Assembly (NCBI GenBank): GCA_041497995.1
Contig: JBGQHM010000242.1
Span: forward strand, 1-10,329
Source: DATKMS01 sp041497995
GTDB lineage: Bacteria > Desulfobacterota > Binatia > HRBIN30
Length of the DNA stretch: 10,329 nt
Direction of reading: 5' to 3'
The position numbers and the translations under genes are program-made. Shown here one piece after another: positions 6,026 to 10,329 of this stretch (positions are counted from its first letter, which is position 1; each line of letters begins with the position of its first letter). The notes under the pieces are model-generated. The model made no database searches and was not told the origin of the DNA. It saw only the letters and a list, made by a program, of their open reading frames with translations.

Positions 6026-8119
6026 CTACCACCTCCTCGATCGCCGCCATGCAAGGACGGCGAGCGGAATCAGCAACGCCCACTGCATGCCGCCTCGCGA
6101 CTGCGCGCTGATCTGACAACCATCGTCGCCGGACTGCACCGGTGTCACCGTCCCACCTGACGGTACGGTTGGTGTCGATGAAGGCGTTGCTGGGCGCGGA
6201 GTCGGCGTGATGGTCGTCGTCGGTACCGGCGACCGGGTCGTCGTGGCGGTGAAGCTCGCTGTCGGTGTGCTCGTCGCCTTAGCGACTGAGGTTGGCGTCG
6301 ACGTCACGGTCGGTGTGGTGGTCGGCGTGCCGGTCGTCGCTAGTGTGGGTGTTGGTGTGGTGCTTGGGACCAAGGTGCTAGACGGCGTGGTCGTGGCTGT
6401 CGCAGTGGTGGTCAAGGTTGGTGTGGGTGAGATGACGGTTGCGGTCGGCGTCGACGTGGGCAGGGCGACACCCGAAACGTGGTAGGTCAGCGTCTTCGTC
6501 GTCGCGCCGCCCAAGCTGTCGACGACGGTCACTTGCACATCGAATGATCCGGCGTCATTGGCGGTCAATGACAGCGTGTTGCCGAACACCGACGCTTGGA
6601 GGCCGGCGGTGGCGGCCACCGCAGTCCATCGGAATGGAGTTTCGCCACCCGAGGCGGTGAGATCGACCGACGTCATGGCGTCCTTGCTACCGTCGGGAAT
6701 GACAATGTTGTCGACCGTGACTGCGTCGACGACTGAAATGTTGAACGTCGTGTCGACGGCCGTTTGCGAGGGATCAACCAAATCGGTTGCATGGACGGTG
6801 AACGTCGACGTGCCGGTCCCGTTTGGAATGCCACCGTTGAGTACGCCTGTGAGCGCATCGAGAGTGAATTCATTGCCGGCATCCGTTGCGGGAAGCGTCC
6901 CACTTGAAAAGCTAATGCTATAGGGACCACCGCTGCCGCCGAAGATGAGCGGACGATCGGGATACCGCACGCCGACTTCACCGTCGACGAGATTGGCGCC
7001 GTTGGCCGACAAAGGCGTGGCGATGTTGGCCGCTGCATTTTGTGCCCCGATGTAGTTGCCGACGACTCGTATCGTGCTGCAATCGACACTGGATGGTGCG
7101 CCGTTGGCGTCGTAGACGGTGACGATGCTGGCACCGCCGTGCACGCCGTCAGCCCCAACGCCGGCGCACAGGGCTTCGTTGGTTCCCGTGTTTGCGCCAT
7201 CGGAGCTATTGATGTCGTACGGACCGACATACTTGTAGAACTCATAGCGGCGGGTCACGGACTCGTGGCCGTTGCCCACCTGCTTCGAAGACGTCAGCTC
7301 ATTTGCCGAGGGATTCATCATATCGGTCTGCAGGATCTGCCACTCGATTTCGGTCACAGCATTTGGATTCGGCACCGGCCCGAGGTTACCGGGTACCGCC
7401 ACGTCGTCGGCCACGAGGTGCTCCAAGTCCGCGCTCTCCGACGATTCCGTTTCGAAAACCTTCGCCCAGACTGCGACGCCGAACTCCGCGTCAGGAAGGT
7501 AGGGGACCGGAACAACGGCCGGCGGTGGCGGCACAGGGATGACCGCAACCACCACCGGCGGGGCGCCGCCCATCGGATTGACGGTCCAGACGGGAGCAGG
7601 AATGGAGACGGGATTCCCCTGGGCGATCAGGCTGCCGGGAGTGGCCGGGTCTTCCTTCATCCAGCGGTACACCGAATTCGACGGATTCGTTAGCGTGCCG
7701 ACGCCGAAGTGCTCGCATCCGGCCGTATCGTAGGGCTGCCCGCCGACGTTCATGTTCCTGTAGCAGAGATGCCCTCCCGTATTTTTGAAGTCCGCCGGCG
7801 CAACCGCTGTGGTTTGGGTGAAGACGTGATTGACTTGATCGTAGGGACTCATCCAGCGCACAAAGGTGCGGGGGTGGGACACGCCGTTCACCACGAAGGT
7901 ATCGTCGGTGATTTTCGGGACACCGTAGCGCTGGAACTCGAAGGTGTAGGTCACGTCGCGGGCACCGATGTCATCCAACTCGATTTCGAAACCATTGCAG
8001 GGTGAGCCGGTGTCGTTGACCGCATCGAAGTTGCTCAGCGCGCCAAAGAAGGTGCCGGCGGAGGCGCGACCGACGAGGGACAAGATTGCCAGCGTGATGC
8101 CTACGAAACTCTTGGTCAT
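6026..8119 (-). CDS. Large exported Ig-like repeat protein with Thr/Pro linker and Cys-type C-terminal sorting signal
   Basis: This 697-residue surface or envelope protein has no recognised enzymatic domain. Residues 1-21 form a signal peptide (cut near ASA). Residues 22 to about 180 are a beta-rich region with cysteines at 41, 119 and 135; a Pro/Val-rich connector lies near 185-208. A second globular region (about 209-380) has cysteines at 318 and 347. Residues about 385-462 resemble putative Ig/cadherin-like (He_PIG) repeats, with FTLDALTGVLNG as the typical strand-turn segment, and a second such repeat spans about 467-550. A Thr/Pro/Ser linker (554-660) follows, then DDGCQI (665-670), a hydrophobic segment (680-691) and the basic end WRRSRRW. 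This motif, membrane helix and basic tail layout matches the logic of bacterial CTERM sorting signals, close in style to MYXO-CTERM, which also has an invariant Cys. GGAGAA at 8125-8130 supports the start. It may be adhesin-like or structural; no partner gene is nearby. Confidence 0.9.
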   Translation of the reverse strand: MTKSFVGITLAILSLVGRASAGTFFGALSNFDAVNDTGSPCNGFEIELDDIGARDVTYTFEFQRYGVPKITDDTFVVNGVSHPRTFVRWMSPYDQVNHVFTQTTAVAPADFKNTGGHLCYRNMNVGGQPYDTAGCEHFGVGTLTNPSNSVYRWMKEDPATPGSLIAQGNPVSIPAPVWTVNPMGGAPPVVVAVIPVPPPPAVVPVPYLPDAEFGVAVWAKVFETESSESADLEHLVADDVAVPGNLGPVPNPNAVTEIEWQILQTDMMNPSANELTSSKQVGNGHESVTRRYEFYKYVGPYDINSSDGANTGTNEALCAGVGADGVHGGASIVTVYDANGAPSSVDCSTIRVVGNYIGAQNAAANIATPLSANGANLVDGEVGVRYPDRPLIFGGSGGPYSISFSSGTLPATDAGNEFTLDALTGVLNGGIPNGTGTSTFTVHATDLVDPSQTAVDTTFNISVVDAVTVDNIVIPDGSKDAMTSVDLTASGGETPFRWTAVAATAGLQASVFGNTLSLTANDAGSFDVQVTVVDSLGGATTKTLTYHVSGVALPTSTPTATVISPTPTLTTTATATTTPSSTLVPSTTPTPTLATTGTPTTTPTVTSTPTSVAKATSTPTASFTATTTRSPVPTTTITPTPRPATPSSTPTVPSGGTVTPVQSGDDGCQISAQSRGGMQWALLIPLAVLAWRRSRRW
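6140..6460 (-). repeat. Thr/Pro-rich low-complexity linker coding tract
   Basis: About 107 codons are almost entirely Thr, Pro, Ser, Ala and Val, with degenerate TPT/TTT/TPTP repeats and no fixed period. On the plus strand it reads as GT-rich runs such as GGTCGGCGT and GTTGGTGTGG. It is a flexible extracytoplasmic spacer and a likely site of length change by slippage or recombination with similar linkers in the neighbouring genes. Confidence 0.75.
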
Positions 8120-8124
8120 GACTG

Positions 8125-8130
8125 TTCTCC
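8125..8130 (-). promoter_or_regulatory. Ribosome binding site of the Ig-like repeat gene
   Basis: On the minus strand GGAGAA lies 5 bases before the ATG at 8119. Confidence 0.65.
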
Positions 8131-8383
8131 GTGATTTTGTGGCAGCATCGTCATTGAAATGGACCGGTCGTGGTCAGAGGTGAACTGCCGCGCCCGCGCG
8201 CCGGGCAAGTACGGAGCATTTGCCAAGCCAGCAGTGGCTTAGCGGAGCGCAAGCACAGAAGTGGCTGCGCCGTCTCGAATCTGGGAACGCGGAGCGTTCA
8301 CGTTTCGCTGGCTGCCACGGCAGCCGCGGTCGGTTGAGCTACGCCCCGAAACTGTGGGGAAACGTCGCGGCGCACGGTGTGGC
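8131..8383. other. Intergenic region between the SRPBCC gene and the Ig-like repeat gene
   Basis: No credible gene is present; the open frames crossing it are Arg/Ser-rich and look like chance. It holds two hairpins. AAGCCA (8225-8230) pairs with TGGCTT (8235-8240) around GCAG, and a second is listed as a possible terminator at 8310-8325. The promoter of the minus-strand gene at 8119 should lie in its left part, but I see no convincing -35/-10 pair. Confidence 0.45.
8310..8325 (-). terminator. Possible terminator hairpin after the SRPBCC gene
   Basis: GGCTGCC (8310-8316) and GGCAGCC (8319-8325) are perfect inverted repeats with 2 bases between them, so the practical stem is 6 bp with a 4-base loop. 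It lies about 59 bases after the minus-strand stop at 8384. No T-run follows it, so it is weak evidence for termination. Confidence 0.3.
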
Positions 8384-8887
8384 TCAACGTGGACTCGCAC
8401 TGGCAGGGTCGCGCCGGGCGCGCATGATCCGCACGCCGTTCTCGATTGCCGCCTGCATAACGCGGTCGTTGTCCCGTGAGATGAAGCGATGCACGCGCCG
8501 TTCGAGGAGCGCACGCAGCAGCGGGTTGAAGGCCTCGTAGGTTTCGCGGAAGTGGACCCGGGTGCGCCCGTCGCCGAGGTCCTCAAGGCGCGTCCAGCCC
8601 GTGGCGCGCGACCACAGCGGTTTGCCGATCGCGTCGTAGCGCCAAGACTCGTGCGGCTTCACTTCGGTCAGCCATTCCCACGATCGTCCGACCCCGCCTG
8701 ACAGCAGGTAGCGCGGCACCCGGAAGTGGCAGTGCCGGATGCGTCCCTCGCCGACCTCATCGCCCCAGTGGAGGTACTCGATGCGTACGTCGCCGTGTTG
8801 GACGACCCGCTGGCGATGGCCCCAGAAAAGGGTCCAGATCTCCTGCGGCGTCGCACCGACCTCGAAGGAGAACGAGTGGTCTTGCAT
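8384..8887 (-). CDS. SRPBCC-fold (START/Bet v1-like) protein
   Basis: This 167-residue cytoplasmic protein, from the chosen start, resembles the SRPBCC superfamily (polyketide cyclase/dehydrase and lipid-binding-like). The typical opening, FSFEVGATPQEIWTLFW (6-22), is followed by strands with repeated aromatic residues (RIEYLHWGDEVGEG, 35-48), a SWEWLTEVKPHESWRYD region (69-85) and a long C-terminal helix (about 122-158) that in this fold closes a hydrophobic ligand pocket. No ligand or catalytic residue can be assigned. The start is uncertain: the ATG at 8887 puts the domain at the N-terminus but has only a weak GAGAA signal. An ATG at 8959 and a GTG at 8977 would add 24 or 30 Arg-rich residues and overlap the upstream gene; the GTG has a GGAG, but too close. 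With the 8887 start, the gap to the upstream minus-strand gene is 40 bases, so the two are probably co-transcribed. Confidence 0.83.
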   Translation of the reverse strand: MQDHSFSFEVGATPQEIWTLFWGHRQRVVQHGDVRIEYLHWGDEVGEGRIRHCHFRVPRYLLSGGVGRSWEWLTEVKPHESWRYDAIGKPLWSRATGWTRLEDLGDGRTRVHFRETYEAFNPLLRALLERRVHRFISRDNDRVMQAAIENGVRIMRARRDPASASPR

Positions 8888-8927
8888 GCGTTTCTCATAG
8901 AGCGGACCGGTGCCGCAGGGAAGACCC

Positions 8928-10286
8928 TTACGGCGCAGACGACACGCCAGTCGACGCATCGCGCTGGCGTGGAGCACCGGTCTCCAACGCCTGCACCCGC
9001 ACCTGTAGAGGCGCGTGAAACATCGGCAGGACCTGGTCTTCGTCTCCGGGCTGGTAGCGGCGTGGAAGGATGATGGTCGACTGCAGGAGCTGATAGGAAC
9101 CGGAATGCTGCAGCCGGATCATATCCCGCAGCGTGAAGCCTGCTCCGGCGAAGTCGAGGGCCGTCGACCCGGCTGCGGTGTGCGGGCGCTGCACGACGGC
9201 GCCACGTGTCACGCCCCAAGCCGTCCACTCCTGTGGCAGGATGAACACCTGCAGCAGCGATCCCGACGCGCCGCTCACCGCCCACCAATCGTGATCGCGA
9301 TCGGTCTCGATCTGCTCCACGCTGTCCGAGGTCAGCGCCGTACCGCCCCGGTTGGCCGCATCCCAGTAACGTTGAGGTGCTGCGGCCCGGGAAAACTCGA
9401 TCACGTTCTCGAAGCGAAAGTCGCGGAGCGCCTTGAGCGCCATCCATGGTACCGACATCTGCGTAGGCGTCGAGAACGAGCTGAAGTAGTGGAGGGTATA
9501 GGCAGTACCGGTCGGCAGGTCGGGGAATAGTGGCCCGAGGTCGACGGACAGTTGCGCGCGGCGCACCGACCGCACCCAGCCGTTCTTGATGCCGTCGACT
9601 TGCACGATCGAGTTGTGCTCAGTGAACGACAAGCGCACGTCGCCGAACAAGAGCGAGAAGGTCGGCTCCCCAAGCATGCGCGTCTGCCGCAGGAGGTTCT
9701 CGCCGTTCCCTCCGGCTGCCGGTGCCACGCGCAAGCCGGTGAGGAAGTTGAGTCTGTTGGCATAGTCGATCTCGTAGAACTCGGAGGTGGCGCGGCCGCG
9801 GTCCGCGTCAAACCGGACGTAGGCGGCCGGCGGCGCGGCGACGATCGCCGCCGACGCTGGGAGGAGATAGGCCCAACCACGGCCGCCATCGAGCGGGTCA
9901 CTGACCTCGATCTCCAGCCCAGCAGCGCTGCCAAGTGTCGCGCCGTCCGCTTGGTCGCCCGTGTCCTTCGCCATGAAGACCAACTCGTCATTGTCATCGA
10001 GGACGAAGTCTCGCGGCGTGGCGACATCGAGGTTGCCGGAGCGGTCACGCGCGTCGAATTGGTAGGGCATTGCTTCGAGGTGGCCGTTGCGGACCCGATA
10101 GAGAGCGCTCCCGGCCGTCGATGTCCCCGTCGCTCCCGGAAGTTCCGGGGCGGAAATCACCACCGGATCGTGAAAGCGGGTGAGCGTCTTGGCACTGCCG
10201 GCGAACGCCTCTGTCCCGCGAAGCAGGAAGAGGGAGGAGAAGAGCAGCGGCAGTGCGTGTGCCGCACGAGCAGGATCCAGCGGCAT
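8928..10286 (-). CDS. Exported protein of unknown function, beta-rich, no cysteine
   Basis: This 452-residue protein has a probable signal peptide (1 to about 29, LPLLFSSLFLLRGTEAFAG at the end). I do not recognise the family. What can be seen: a beta-rich opening (RFHDPVVISAP, 37-47), an acidic segment DDNDELVFMAKDTGD (97-111), a Tyr/Glu-rich segment around 168-180, aromatic patches such as YTLHYFSSFS (263-272) and DHDWWAVSG (331-339), and a charged C-terminus. I find no cysteine, in sharp contrast to the other exported proteins here. AGGAGGG (10295-10301) lies 8 bases before the ATG at 10286 and makes the start firm. It is the first visible gene of a two-gene minus-strand unit with the SRPBCC protein; the promoter would lie at or beyond the right edge. 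It may be a periplasmic or surface beta-sandwich protein, by inference only. Confidence 0.87.
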   Translation of the reverse strand: MPLDPARAAHALPLLFSSLFLLRGTEAFAGSAKTLTRFHDPVVISAPELPGATGTSTAGSALYRVRNGHLEAMPYQFDARDRSGNLDVATPRDFVLDDNDELVFMAKDTGDQADGATLGSAAGLEIEVSDPLDGGRGWAYLLPASAAIVAAPPAAYVRFDADRGRATSEFYEIDYANRLNFLTGLRVAPAAGGNGENLLRQTRMLGEPTFSLLFGDVRLSFTEHNSIVQVDGIKNGWVRSVRRAQLSVDLGPLFPDLPTGTAYTLHYFSSFSTPTQMSVPWMALKALRDFRFENVIEFSRAAAPQRYWDAANRGGTALTSDSVEQIETDRDHDWWAVSGASGSLLQVFILPQEWTAWGVTRGAVVQRPHTAAGSTALDFAGAGFTLRDMIRLQHSGSYQLLQSTIILPRRYQPGDEDQVLPMFHAPLQVRVQALETGAPRQRDASTGVSSAP

Positions 10287-10294
10287 GGAAAGGA

Positions 10295-10301
10295 CCCTCC
10301 T
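10295..10301 (-). promoter_or_regulatory. Ribosome binding site of the cysteine-free exported protein gene
   Basis: On the minus strand AGGAGGG stands 8 bases before the ATG at 10286. It is a near-perfect Shine-Dalgarno sequence, the strongest in the window. Confidence 0.75.
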
Positions 10302-10329
10302 AGCACGGCAACCAACATCTGTCGCCGCC

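Noticed and set aside
6140..6460. Possible CRISPR or tandem-repeat array
   Set aside because: There is no fixed repeat length or unique spacers; it is degenerate coding repetition of Thr and Pro codons.
6207..6485. Plus-strand Val/Gly-rich open frame
   Set aside because: It is the antisense reading of the Thr/Pro linker of the minus-strand gene; the GVGV pattern follows from that repeat.
8668..9447. Minus-strand open frame of 259 residues overlapping the SRPBCC gene and the unknown exported protein gene
   Set aside because: It is an out-of-frame shadow across two genes with better starts and features; its sequence is Arg/Ser/Ala-rich.

Overview
The window is high-G+C bacterial chromosomal DNA with seven well-supported protein genes and no RNA gene, CRISPR array or insertion sequence that I can see. 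Nearly every product has an export signal, and five carry Thr/Pro-rich linkers. Two carry a Cys-bounded dockerin-like module of a type I associate with uncultured 'deltaproteobacterial' lineages (Binatota/Desulfobacterota/Myxococcota-like). That assignment is inference from protein style; no phylogenetic marker is present.

Layout, plus strand: a short open frame (15-179) of doubtful status, then a small exported 12-cysteine protein (248-703) followed by a strong 15-bp hairpin (749-786). Next comes an apparent four-gene operon (903-5970): a di-heme DHOR/DUF1111 cytochrome c-type oxidoreductase, an S53 (sedolisin/kumamolisin) pro-peptidase with a C-terminal dockerin-like module, a small protein with an N-terminal dockerin-like module and a CX4CH cytochrome c-like domain, and a Tat-type lipoprotein intradiol dioxygenase. 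The first two genes overlap by ATGA; the later gaps are 14 and 51 bases.

Layout, minus strand, convergent with the above across a 55-base gap: a 697-residue exported protein with Ig-like repeats, a 107-residue Thr/Pro linker and a Cys-containing C-terminal sorting-type signal (6026-8119). Beyond a 264-base intergenic stretch lies a two-gene unit, transcribed from the right edge leftward: an unrecognised exported protein without cysteine (8928-10286), then an SRPBCC-fold protein (8384-8887).

How the genes may work together (inference): the plus-strand operon would place two c-type heme proteins, an acid-type endopeptidase and a non-heme iron ring-cleaving dioxygenase outside the cytoplasm, with the two dockerin-like modules offering a common docking partner. 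This suggests an extracytoplasmic oxidative and proteolytic module, possibly for aromatic or protein-linked phenolic material. The families are confidently identified; their joint function is not established. This operon is the best candidate in the window for an undescribed system.
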